Source: Nitrospiraceae bacterium
GTDB lineage: Bacteria > Nitrospirota > Nitrospiria > Nitrospirales > Nitrospiraceae
Direction: 5' to 3'
NCBI GenBank assembly: GCA_019637075.1
Contig: JAHBWI010000002.1
Span: 310,001 to 374,000, forward strand
Length of the DNA stretch: 64,000 bases
Shown here: positions 17,139 to 25,320 of the stretch, piece after piece
Numbering within the stretch: the stretch's first letter is position 1
Layout of the letters: the number at the start of each line of letters is the position of its first letter
Notes under the pieces: generated by a model
Told to the model about the DNA's origin: nothing
The model's database searches: none
The model's input: only the letters and a program-made list of their open reading frames with translations
Program-made: the position numbers and the translations under genes

Positions 17139-17235
17139 GCCGTCTCGCTGCTATACTCACATCATTCGCGGTTCGGCCGTTCGGCATCGGCCTCGCGACC
17201 GCGAGATAGCGACCGCCGCCGAAGGATTCCTCGCA

Positions 17236-17877
17236 ATGAGCATTTTGATCGTCGACGACTCTCACGACCAACAGCTGCTGTTGAAGTCCATCCTTACCAA
17301 GGCCGGACACCTGGATCTCGCAATGGTGGACTCCGCATCCGCCGCCTACGCGAAGTTAGGCACCGATGCGCCCCAGGGCGAAACCCACCCGATCGATCTC
17401 GTCCTGATGGACTTCATGATGCCCGTCACCGACGGCGTCGCGGCCACGAGGCACATCAAGAGCTTCGAACATCTCAGGGACATTCCCGTCATCGTGGTGA
17501 CCGCGAAAACCGACCTCGGCAACCTGCAGGCTGCCTTCGCGGCAGGTGCCATGGACTTCATCACGAAGCCGGTCAACAGCGTCGAGCTGCTGGCGCGTGT
17601 CAATTCGGCGCTGATGCTGAAGAAGGAGATGGACTGCCGCAAACTCCGTGAGCAGGAGCTCCGACGGAGCAATGCCGAACTGCAACAGGCCCTGCGGGAA
17701 GTGAAAGTCCTCAAGGGATTGGTCCCGATCTGCGCGTCCTGCAAGAAGATCCGTAACGATCAGGGATTCTGGCAACAGTTGGAGGAATACATCCAACAAC
17801 ACTCCGAAGCGGAGTTCAGCCACGGCCTCTGCACGCCCTGCATAAAAAAGCTTTATCCTGGTGTTTACAAAGACTAG
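17236..17877 (+). CDS. response regulator with C-terminal Cys4 module
   Basis: A 213-residue protein. The receiver domain (1-125) has acidic DD at 7-8, phosphoacceptor Asp59 in LVLMDFMMP, Thr89 and Lys111. A coiled-coil linker (130-160) leads to a C-terminal module with C166-x2-C169-KKIR, a FWQQLEEYI stretch, FSHGLC199-x2-C202 and KKLYP. The module has the look of a metal-binding element and occurs at the ends of many sensory proteins, but its function is not known to me. It is first in a phosphorelay locus. Confidence 0.9.
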   Translation: MSILIVDDSHDQQLLLKSILTKAGHLDLAMVDSASAAYAKLGTDAPQGETHPIDLVLMDFMMPVTDGVAATRHIKSFEHLRDIPVIVVTAKTDLGNLQAAFAAGAMDFITKPVNSVELLARVNSALMLKKEMDCRKLREQELRRSNAELQQALREVKVLKGLVPICASCKKIRNDQGFWQQLEEYIQQHSEAEFSHGLCTPCIKKLYPGVYKD

Positions 17878-17923
17878 CTGCTAGCATTTTCCCTGGGTCA
17901 CGGCCTCACGGAGTTACCATCCC

Positions 17924-18928
17924 ATGGGTATTCTGATCGTCGATGATTCGGCGGACGATCGTCTGCTGATCCAATCTATTCTGAGTAACGCCGGCTACGA
18001 AGACACCTTCGTCGCCGAGTCGGCCGCCGCGGCCTTCCGTCACTTGGGGCTCGACGGCGGCAAGCATACGGCCGGTCGTATCGATTTGATCTTGATGGAC
18101 ATCTTCATGCCGTCCACGAGCGGCATCGAAGCCTGCCGCCAAATCAAGGCCACCGACCGCTACCGCGACACCCCGATCATCATGGTCACGATCAAGACCG
18201 ACCCCGTCGATCTCCAGCTGGCGTTTGCCGCCGGTGCGATCGACTATGTGGCCAAGCCCATCAGCAAAATCGAACTCCTCACCCGCGTCCGCTGCGTCCT
18301 CCGACTGGTCCACGAAATTGAACGCCGCCGGGCGCGCGAACAGGAATTGCTGGAAGTGATGCGCCAGTTGCAGGAGGCCAACCAGATGCTCTTGCGGCTG
18401 TCCTGTCTGGATGGCCTCACCGGCATCACCAACCGACGGCAGTTCGACGATTTCCTCGATCAGGAATGGCGCCGAGCGGCTCGTGAATCGACGCCTCTCT
18501 CGCTGATCATGCTCGACATCGACCACTTCAAGACCTTCAACGACAGTCACGGTCATCAGGCAGGGGACGAGTGCTTGCGGCAAGTCGCGCAGATCATCTC
18601 CGGCAATGTCAACCGCCCCGGCGACATGGTCGCCCGCTACGGTGGCGACGAGTTTGTGATCGTCCTCCCCGGCACCACCGTCGAAGGCGCAGCCCAAGTG
18701 GCCGACTCCCTGCGCCGAAAAGTCCTCGAAGCCGCCATCAAGCATCCGGACGGCCAGCAAGTCACCATCAGCTTGGGGTTCGCTACCACCGTCCCCAGCC
18801 GCGTCGCGGCATCGACCGATCTGATCCGCAGCGCGGATCAGGCCCTGTATCAGGCCAAGCAAGAGGGACGCAATCGGGCCAAGCAAGCCGGTGTACTCAC
18901 CTTGGTTCATAACCAGCCGAAGGATTGA
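17924..18928 (+). CDS. REC-GGDEF response regulator, diguanylate cyclase
   Basis: A 334-residue protein. The N-terminal receiver has phosphoacceptor Asp59 and is clearly related to the receiver of the preceding gene (same MxILIVDDS start, same spacing). A coiled coil (130-160) joins a GGDEF domain with intact RYGGDEF (240-244) and an RxxD inhibitory site five residues upstream. It should make c-di-GMP when phosphorylated and be feedback-inhibited. Its stop overlaps the region of the kinase start. Confidence 0.94.
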   Translation: MGILIVDDSADDRLLIQSILSNAGYEDTFVAESAAAAFRHLGLDGGKHTAGRIDLILMDIFMPSTSGIEACRQIKATDRYRDTPIIMVTIKTDPVDLQLAFAAGAIDYVAKPISKIELLTRVRCVLRLVHEIERRRAREQELLEVMRQLQEANQMLLRLSCLDGLTGITNRRQFDDFLDQEWRRAARESTPLSLIMLDIDHFKTFNDSHGHQAGDECLRQVAQIISGNVNRPGDMVARYGGDEFVIVLPGTTVEGAAQVADSLRRKVLEAAIKHPDGQQVTISLGFATTVPSRVAASTDLIRSADQALYQAKQEGRNRAKQAGVLTLVHNQPKD

Positions 18929-18939
18929 CCCGGCACGGC

Positions 18940-20709
18940 ATGGCCAAGCAGCCCTCACGAAAGCCCTCTCCTCGACCGCTGTCTCGAAAAGCACCCTCCC
19001 GCACCAGCGTGCCGACCTCTTCCGACCTCCGCCGCGAAACGACAGCCCGCCGAAAGGCCGAACGCGCGCTGGAACAGGTCTCGACCGAGCTCGAACGGCG
19101 CGTGGAGGAATTGCAACGAGCGAAAGATACCGCCGAAATCGCCAACCGCGCGAAGAGCGAGTTCCTCGCCAGCATGAGCCACGAGATCCGCACCCCGATG
19201 AACGCCATCATCGGCATGGCGGACCTGTTGTGGGAAACGGAACTCACGCCGGAGCAACGCAAGTACCTTCGGATCTTCAGGCGCGCCGGCAGCAGTCTGC
19301 TCAGCCTCATCAATGACATTCTCGACCTCTCGAAGGTGGAGTCGGGTCATTTGGATCTCGAGCTGATCGACTTCGACCTCAGCGAACTCATCGATAAGAC
19401 CAGCGAAATCCTCGCGCTTCGCGCGAATGAGAAGGGCCTCGAACTGGCCTGCCATCTGGCGACGGACGTGCCCTGCCACCTGTTCGGCGACCCGAACCGG
19501 CTCCATCAAATTCTCGTCAATCTGATCGGCAACGCCATCAAGTTCACCGAGCAAGGCGCGGTCGTCATGAAGATCGTAAATGATCCCGATCTCAAGGAGC
19601 CGGGGGCGATCCGCTTTTCCGTGACGGACACCGGGATCGGCATTCCTCCGGACAAACTGGAAGCCATCTTCGACAGCTTTACACAGGCCAATAGCGCCAT
19701 CGCCCGCCAATACGGCGGCACGGGGCTCGGCCTCTCGATTTCGAAGCACCTGGCCGAACTGATGGGCGGGCGCATCTGGGTGGAAAGCGCCGTGGGGCAA
19801 GGCAGCACGTTTCACTGCCAAGTACGACTCGGCATCCAGAAAGAAATGCCTCGCTCCAAGACACCGGTGCTCCTGAACCTGAAGGGGATCCGCTGTTTGG
19901 TCGTGGACGACTACCCGACCAATCGCTTGATCCTGCGCGAGATCCTGTACGGCTGGGGCGCGGTTGTCACCGAGGCCGACTGCGGTGAACAGGGATTGGC
20001 CGTGCTCGAGGAGGCCCAGCAGGCCGGTAAGCCTTTCAACCTCATGCTCCTCGACTGCCGCATGCCAGGCCTGGACGGGTTCGAAGTCACGCAGCAGGTT
20101 CGAGCCAATCCGGCGCTGCGCGACATTACGATCATCATGCTTGCCTCCGACCGCTGGGCCGACGATATCGCCCGTACCTACGACTTGGGGCTCGGTGGCT
20201 ATCTCGTGAAACCCATCAAGCGCTCCGATCTGTATCAAACAATCGGTATCGCGTTGGGCCGCAGCAAGAGCGCCTTGGCCGCCGCAACCGAAGCGAAGAC
20301 GCAGCCTCCAGCCCCGTCGGGACGGGCTCTCCGGATCCTCCTGGTCGAGGACTCCTCGGACAACCAATTGCTCATTCAGTCATACCTCAAACAATCGCCG
20401 CACCGCCTCGACATCGCGGACAACGGCAAGATCGCGGTGGAGAAGTTCCAACACGGCCACTACGACCTGATTCTTATGGACATGCAGATGCCGGTCATGG
20501 ACGGCCTGACCGCGACTCGCACGATCCGCCAGTGGGAGCGGCAGGAGGGCCTTCCCCCGGTCCAAATTGTGGCGCTGACGGCGCTCGCGCTCAAGGAGGA
20601 AGGGGTCAAAATCGTCGAAGCCGGCTGCAACGCGCACATGACGAAGCCGCTCAAGAAAACGACGCTGTTGGAACTGTTGTCGGCCTTTGAAAGGACGCGT
20701 CCCTCATGA
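18940..20709 (+). CDS. hybrid sensor histidine kinase with two receivers
   Basis: A 589-residue soluble kinase. A basic N-terminal segment and coiled coil (35-70) lead to the HisKA domain, His81 in [11 protein letters not shown]. HATPase_c has N box [18 protein letters not shown] and [12 protein letters not shown]. Receiver 1 has Asp372 ([11 protein letters not shown]) but ASDRW where T/S is usual. Receiver 2 has Asp514 ([13 protein letters not shown]) and Lys in MTKPLK. There is no TM helix or PAS domain, so the input is unclear. The start could also be the TTG at 18925. It is coupled to the Hpt gene. Confidence 0.94.
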   Translation: MAKQPSRKPSPRPLSRKAPSRTSVPTSSDLRRETTARRKAERALEQVSTELERRVEELQRAKDTAEIANRAKSEFLASMSHEIRTPMNAIIGMADLLWETELTPEQRKYLRIFRRAGSSLLSLINDILDLSKVESGHLDLELIDFDLSELIDKTSEILALRANEKGLELACHLATDVPCHLFGDPNRLHQILVNLIGNAIKFTEQGAVVMKIVNDPDLKEPGAIRFSVTDTGIGIPPDKLEAIFDSFTQANSAIARQYGGTGLGLSISKHLAELMGGRIWVESAVGQGSTFHCQVRLGIQKEMPRSKTPVLLNLKGIRCLVVDDYPTNRLILREILYGWGAVVTEADCGEQGLAVLEEAQQAGKPFNLMLLDCRMPGLDGFEVTQQVRANPALRDITIIMLASDRWADDIARTYDLGLGGYLVKPIKRSDLYQTIGIALGRSKSALAAATEAKTQPPAPSGRALRILLVEDSSDNQLLIQSYLKQSPHRLDIADNGKIAVEKFQHGHYDLILMDMQMPVMDGLTATRTIRQWERQEGLPPVQIVALTALALKEEGVKIVEAGCNAHMTKPLKKTTLLELLSAFERTRPS

Positions 20710-21035
20710 CGCCAGGCAAGTCAGTCAACCAGGAGTCAAAGATCGTCGTGCAGATCGACCCCGACCTTGAAGATATCGTGCCGGTCTTTCTGCAAAACCG
20801 GCAGCGTGATATGGCGACATTGGATGGCTGTCTGAAAAAGCTGGATTGGCAGACCGTTCGACTGCTGGGACACCGCATGAAGGGTGACGGCGGTGGATAC
20901 GGCTTCGACCGCATCAGCGAGATCGGCGGACGGTTGGAACAGGCCGCTTTGACCGGAGACCAGACTACCATTACGCAGCAATGCGCTGAGTTGAAGGATT
21001 TTCTCGCGAGGGTGGAAGTCGTCTACAAGCGATAG
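20706..21035 (+). CDS. Hpt domain phosphotransfer protein
   Basis: A 109-residue histidine phosphotransferase. The phosphorylatable His56 lies in [13 protein letters not shown]. The sequence is helical throughout, as expected for a four-helix bundle. Its ATG overlaps the kinase TGA (ATGA). It probably relays phosphate from the hybrid kinase receivers to one or both of the upstream response regulators. Confidence 0.92.
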   Translation: MTPGKSVNQESKIVVQIDPDLEDIVPVFLQNRQRDMATLDGCLKKLDWQTVRLLGHRMKGDGGGYGFDRISEIGGRLEQAALTGDQTTITQQCAELKDFLARVEVVYKR

Positions 21036-21056
21036 GCGCGCAAGCACCCTCCCCCC

Positions 21057-21250
21057 TCAGCCGAGCTCCGCTGAAAGCGCCGGAAGCCACAAGGCCGAAT
21101 CGGAGCCCCTCCGACCTGCGTCTCGACTGAGACCGTGCCCTCGTAGGCACGACGATCCCCTTCACGATCGCCAATCCCAGCCCGGTCCCGCAGGAATTCC
21201 TCCCCCGTGCCTTCTTCATGCGTGAAAGCAGAATCCCTCGACCACTTCTG
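21057..21250 (-). pseudogene. frameshifted C-terminal remnant of a histidine kinase
   Basis: On the minus strand three successive frames carry pieces of one HATPase_c end: RNSCGTGLGLAIVKGIV (around 21157-21200), then GTVSVETQ, then RRGSDSALWLPALSAELG followed by TGA at 21057. Order and spacing match the end of a kinase, so at least two frameshifts have broken it. The N-terminal part is gone. It lies next to an intact kinase locus but on the opposite strand. Confidence 0.7.
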
Positions 21251-21427
21251 TATCGTACGAAAGAAACTGCGCGGGCAGATTGTCGGGAAGCATCAAGCTG
21301 CCGCAGCAATCTCAAAAGGCTTTGCCTCACGAGCCGCCGGCTCAAACCGAAAAGGGATTACATTTCACTGGAGGTATTAGATAACCCCTCGCCTATTGGA
21401 AGCGTGGGGTCTCGAAGAAGCGAGGTT

Positions 21428-21503
21428 TGGTGGAGGGCAGGGGAGTCGAACCCCCGACCCCTACGTTGCGAACGTAGTGCTCTCCCAACTGAGCTAGCCC
21501 CCC
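21428..21503 (-). tRNA. tRNA-Ala(CGC)
   Basis: A 76-nt tRNA on the minus strand. GGGGGGC pairs with GCCCTCC (one G-U), with A73 and encoded CCA. Anticodon stem CTACG/CGTAG, loop TTCGCAA, anticodon CGC (21468-21470) for GCG codons. D-arm AGCTCAGTTGGGAGAGC is standard. Confidence 0.97.
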
Positions 21504-21745
21504 ACACCGATGCCTGGATGGGCACTGTTTACCGAGCGATGGAGGTTGGGACCCCACCCTCACCGATTCGTCGTCCTCAAGGTCACCGCCCCACTCTGTT
21601 GAAGATGGGAGCTTGCCTGCCGGAAAGTTGGGACGAACGTCGAAAACCGAACCGCAGGGTTGTTCCGCGCGACAATGCGCGGATCGTCTGATGCTGCGGA
21701 GGAGACGGGGAGAAAGCCTGACGTTCGTCCCTCAATCCAGGCTGC

Positions 21746-21751
21746 ATTATA
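21746..21751 (-). promoter_or_regulatory. candidate -10 box upstream of tRNA-Ala
   Basis: TATAAT on the minus strand within TGTATAATGCAGC, about 240 nt upstream of the tRNA. The same TGTATAATGCAGC context occurs before ald. The long distance makes the target uncertain. Confidence 0.3.
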
Positions 21752-21754
21752 CAC

Positions 21755-21772
21755 GAGAGTCTTTCGACTCTC
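21755..21772. terminator. hairpin downstream of purN
   Basis: A perfect 7-bp stem GAGAGTC/GACTCTC with a TTTC loop, 17 nt after the purN stop. No T-run. Confidence 0.45.
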
Positions 21773-21788
21773 TACACGAACTTGCGAA

Positions 21789-22463
21789 TCAGGCCGGGCT
21801 GATGAACCCCGCGGGCGGCGCGCCGGGCCGACTCACGACGACTCGCCTCCCCTCAACCCGCAACCGCCCTTCCGCATAGAGCTGAACCGCCCGCGGATAG
21901 ATCTGATGTTCTTGTTCGAGAATCCTGGCAGCCAACGCTTCCGGTCCGTCGCCTTCGACAATCGGCACGGCCGCCTGAATGATGATCGGGCCCTCATCGA
22001 CGCCCTCGGTGACGAAATGCACGGTGCAACCGGCGATCTTGCATCCATGCTCGATGGCTTTCTTCTGCACGTCGAGGCCGGGAAACGACGGCAGCAGCGA
22101 GGGATGTATATTCATCATCCGGTTGGCGTAGGCATTGACCAGCACGCCGGTCACGATCTTCATGTATCCGGCTAGCAACACAAGTTCCACCTCGTGCTTG
22201 CGCAGTACGTCGAGCACTGCCCGGTCGTACGCCTCGCGGCTGTCCTGCTGGCCCGCAAACGGCTTAGGATCGAGAAAGACGTCGGTGAGACCATGCTTGC
22301 GCGCCCGCTCGAGCCCACCCGCGTCCTTCTTGTTGCTCACCACGACGGCGATCGTGGCGGAAAGTCTGCCGGCCTCGATGGCGTCGATGATGGCCTGAAG
22401 GTTCGAGCCGCGTCCGGAAACCAGTACGCCGATTTTTACTTTTCGCGGCGCCTCACCCGACAT
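21789..22463 (-). CDS. purN: phosphoribosylglycinamide formyltransferase
   Basis: A 224-residue purine enzyme transferring formyl from 10-formyl-THF to [15 protein letters not shown] near the start binds GAR phosphate. [15 protein letters not shown] contains the catalytic His (about 118), with the preceding Asn and the Asp in VDEGPIIIQ. The ATG at 22463 overlaps the end of purM, so the two are translationally coupled; a TTG at 22469 is a weaker choice. Confidence 0.96.
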   Translation of the reverse strand: MSGEAPRKVKIGVLVSGRGSNLQAIIDAIEAGRLSATIAVVVSNKKDAGGLERARKHGLTDVFLDPKPFAGQQDSREAYDRAVLDVLRKHEVELVLLAGYMKIVTGVLVNAYANRMMNIHPSLLPSFPGLDVQKKAIEHGCKIAGCTVHFVTEGVDEGPIIIQAAVPIVEGDGPEALAARILEQEHQIYPRAVQLYAEGRLRVEGRRVVVSRPGAPPAGFISPA

Positions 22464-23490
22464 ACTCAACCGTCCCCTCTTCCGACGCCTGGCTCACGAT
22501 TTCACCGATTCGATACGCCTTGTCACCCATTTCGGTCGCCTTGGCGATCACGGAGTCTGCATACTCGGGCGCGGTCACCAGAATGAGTCCGATGCCCATG
22601 TTGAACACACGGTACATCTCATCGACCGCCACCCTGCCCCTCTCTTGGATCGACTGAAAAATCGGTAGCACGGGCCAGGAACCGCGACGGACGCGCGCGC
22701 CACAGTGAGCAGGAAACACGCGGGGAAGATTCTCGGTAATACCGCCGCCGGTGATGTGGGCAATGCCTTTGAGTGGAAACGCCTGGGCCAAGGCCAAGAC
22801 TTGCTTGGCATAGATCCGCGTCGGCGCCAGAAGTACTTCACCGAGGGGACGGCCCAATTCGGGGACCACCTGGAGGACCTTAAGCCCGCTCCCTTCCAGC
22901 AACACCTTGCGCACCAGCGAAAAGCCGTTGCTATGCACGCCCGTGGAAGCCAGACCGATCACCGCGTCGCCCGGAACGATGGTCCGGCCATCGATCATCT
23001 TCGGTCTGTCGACGACTCCGACCGCGAACCCAGCCAGGTCATACTCCCCTTCGGCATAAAACGAAGGCATCTCCGCCGTCTCGCCGCCGATCAAGGCGCA
23101 GCCTGCCTGGCGACAACCGTCGGCGATACCGCGCACCACCGCCTCCGCAGTCTTGAGCGACAACTTGCCCGTAGCGAAATAGTCGAGGAAGAACAGCGGC
23201 TCGGCCCCGCTGACCGCGATGTCGTTGACACACATCGCCACGAGGTCGATGCCGACCGTATCGTGCTTGTCCGATAAAAAAGCGATCTTGAGCTTGGTGC
23301 CGACCCCGTCGGTGCCGGACACGAGCACCGGATCTTGGTAGCGGCTGGCCTGAAACCGGAATAATCCGCCGAACCCACCCAGGTCGGTCATCACCTCCGG
23401 ACGAAAGGTCGCCCGGACGTGGGGCTTAATACGTTCAACAAATTCATCGCCGGCGTCGATATCGACCCCGGCATCGCGATAGGTCGTCAT
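22453..23490 (-). CDS. purM: phosphoribosylformylglycinamidine cyclo-ligase
   Basis: A 345-residue AIR synthetase that closes the imidazole ring in purine synthesis. Typical are [46 protein letters not shown] and [17 protein letters not shown]. One segment ([20 protein letters not shown]) matches the family C-terminal region. Length is normal. It is upstream of purN with an overlap. Confidence 0.96.
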   Translation of the reverse strand: MTTYRDAGVDIDAGDEFVERIKPHVRATFRPEVMTDLGGFGGLFRFQASRYQDPVLVSGTDGVGTKLKIAFLSDKHDTVGIDLVAMCVNDIAVSGAEPLFFLDYFATGKLSLKTAEAVVRGIADGCRQAGCALIGGETAEMPSFYAEGEYDLAGFAVGVVDRPKMIDGRTIVPGDAVIGLASTGVHSNGFSLVRKVLLEGSGLKVLQVVPELGRPLGEVLLAPTRIYAKQVLALAQAFPLKGIAHITGGGITENLPRVFPAHCGARVRRGSWPVLPIFQSIQERGRVAVDEMYRVFNMGIGLILVTAPEYADSVIAKATEMGDKAYRIGEIVSQASEEGTVEYVG

Positions 23491-23622
23491 AGGAAGGGCG
23501 CATCTTAGCGATGCAATGGAGGCTTGGTCAACTACGACCCACCGATGCCGGGAGACGCGGCGACGCGCGGCTTGTGAAGCATCTCGATGAAAAAGGGCAT
23601 AGAGCTACGCACGACGCTTTTC

Positions 23623-23809
23623 GGGCTGCTCAAACAGCTCATCCAACAAGGCCGCAGGGTGCGCGATGCGAGGGATAACGAGCATCACGGTTGCGCACGC
23701 CGGCGAGGCGGTGAGTCGGCAGGTTCTTCGAACAGCGAGGCGTACCCTCGGGGGTACGTTGAGGATCGATTCAAGCCGAGAACGCCGTTGGGTGCTGTTT
23801 CCGCAGCCC
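23623..23809. repeat. imperfect palindromic element downstream of ntrX
   Basis: The ends are inverted repeats, 23623-23638 against 23794-23809, matching at 14 of 16 positions. Pairing continues inward (CATCCAAC.. with ..GTTGGGTG), and a second hairpin GTACC/GGTAC lies inside near 23745-23760. The 187-nt element ends 2 nt before the ntrX stop codon. It looks like a dispersed REP/MITE-like element or a large structured 3' end. From memory, similar sequences recur between genes in Nitrospira; this window has one copy. Confidence 0.55.
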
Positions 23810-23811
23810 GA

Positions 23812-25212
23812 TCAGCTCTCGGGGCGCATTTCGACATCGAGCAACTTAATCTTCCGATGCAAATGGCTGCGCTCGATCTTGAGATCTTCCGCCGTGCGCG
23901 AGATGTTCCAATGGTGCTCTCGCAACTTGCGGGCAATGAACTCCTTCTCGAAGGCATTCCGGGCATCGCGCAAGGAATCGTATGGCTTGCTGAGCAAATT
24001 GCTCACCGGTGCAGCCCCAGCCGCCGGTTGAGCGGCCGGCAGGTTCGGCCTCACTTGCAACGCCAGCGAAGCGTGCCCCGACTCGATCACCGGCCCAGGA
24101 ACCATGATCATCAGCCGCTCGATCAGGTTGCGCAACTCTCGGATGTTGCCCGGCCATTCATAGTGGGTGAAGACCTCCATGGCCTCCGGCGACACCTGTT
24201 TGAGCTTCAGCCCCTGTTCCTCGGCATGCAGGTGGAGAAAATGCTTCACGAGGAGCGGAATGTCGTCTTTACGGTCACGCAGCGGCGGGACGATGATCGG
24301 TACGACGTTGAGCCGATAAAACAGGTCCTCGCGAAAGGCCCCCTTCTCGATTTCCTTCAATAAATCCTTATTCGACGCCGCAAGCACACGCACGTCGACC
24401 TTGATAAGCTTCGTCCCCCCCACCCGAGTGAACTGCTGTTCCTGCAGAGCACGAAGCACCTTGGCTTGCGTGTTGAGGCTCATATCGCCGATTTCGTCGA
24501 GAAACAGCGTGCCTCCGTCAGCCTGCTCGAACTGGCCGCGCTTCATGGTGGTAGCGCCGCTGAACGCCCCCTTCTCATGGCCAAAGAGTTCGCTCTCGAT
24601 CAAGGTTTCAGGAATCGCCGCGCAGTTGACGGCCACGAAGGGCCGGCTGGCCCGTGCGCTGTGTTGGTGTATCGCCCGAGCCACCAATTCCTTGCCGGTT
24701 CCGTTCTCTCCACCGATCAAGACGCGGCTGTTGGTCGGTCCGGCCGTTTCGATCAGCTGACGAAGCTGTTGCATCACCGGCGCCTGCCCGACAAGCTCGA
24801 ACTTCCCCTGCACCTTCGTGCGCAGCGTGCGATTTTCCTGCTCCAACCGGTGCTGCTCCAGCGCATGCTTAACCCGCAGGGTCACGTTCTCGAGCGAGAG
24901 CGGCTTTTCGATGTAGTCGTAGGCGCCGAGCTTGATGGCCTTCACGGCAGTCTCGATCGAGCCGTGCCCGGACATCATCATGACCTGGGTATACGGCGCG
25001 AGCTCTCGCACCCGACGCAGGGTTTCAAGACCGTCCATTTCCGGCATCCAAATGTCCAGCATCATAAGGTCCGGCGGATCGGAGGTACAGAGGCGCAGGG
25101 CTTCGACGCCGCTCTTGGCCACCGTAATGTCATAACCCTCATCCTCGAGAATGCTGCTCAAGGAGTTGAGAATCGAAACTTCATCGTCGACGATCAAAAT
25201 CGATGCAGACAT
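23812..25212 (-). CDS. ntrX: sigma-54-dependent response regulator (NtrX/NtrC-like)
   Basis: A 466-residue transcription activator. The receiver has phosphoacceptor Asp53 (LMMLDIWMPEMDG). The AAA+ domain has Walker A GENGTGKE, the sigma-54 loop ESELFGHEKGAFSGA (Ser instead of Thr in GAFTGA) and Walker B GGTLFLDEIGD. A Fis-type helix-turn-helix (WNISRTAEDLKIERSHLHRK) ends it. It lies 108 nt downstream of the NtrY-like kinase, its likely partner. The exact name is tentative. Confidence 0.93.
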   Translation of the reverse strand: MSASILIVDDEVSILNSLSSILEDEGYDITVAKSGVEALRLCTSDPPDLMMLDIWMPEMDGLETLRRVRELAPYTQVMMMSGHGSIETAVKAIKLGAYDYIEKPLSLENVTLRVKHALEQHRLEQENRTLRTKVQGKFELVGQAPVMQQLRQLIETAGPTNSRVLIGGENGTGKELVARAIHQHSARASRPFVAVNCAAIPETLIESELFGHEKGAFSGATTMKRGQFEQADGGTLFLDEIGDMSLNTQAKVLRALQEQQFTRVGGTKLIKVDVRVLAASNKDLLKEIEKGAFREDLFYRLNVVPIIVPPLRDRKDDIPLLVKHFLHLHAEEQGLKLKQVSPEAMEVFTHYEWPGNIRELRNLIERLMIMVPGPVIESGHASLALQVRPNLPAAQPAAGAAPVSNLLSKPYDSLRDARNAFEKEFIARKLREHHWNISRTAEDLKIERSHLHRKIKLLDVEMRPES

Positions 25213-25320
25213 ATCCTCTCCAAGTACAACGTAGGATCTGACGATCTAGTGACTGCTGAAAACACCTGATCCGGTGAATCGGGGCGATCACCGCACGAAA
25301 TCGCCACATCGAACTCTCAA

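Larger units (their letters stand above)
21504..21788. other. tRNA leader region without gene
   Basis: About 285 nt between tRNA-Ala and purN with no convincing protein gene. It holds a TATAAT box for the tRNA strand and the hairpin after purN. Confidence 0.5.

Noticed and set aside
18955-20367. A 470-codon open frame opposite the hybrid kinase
   Set aside because: It is the antisense shadow of a GC-rich gene with clear kinase motifs; its own sequence shows no domain.
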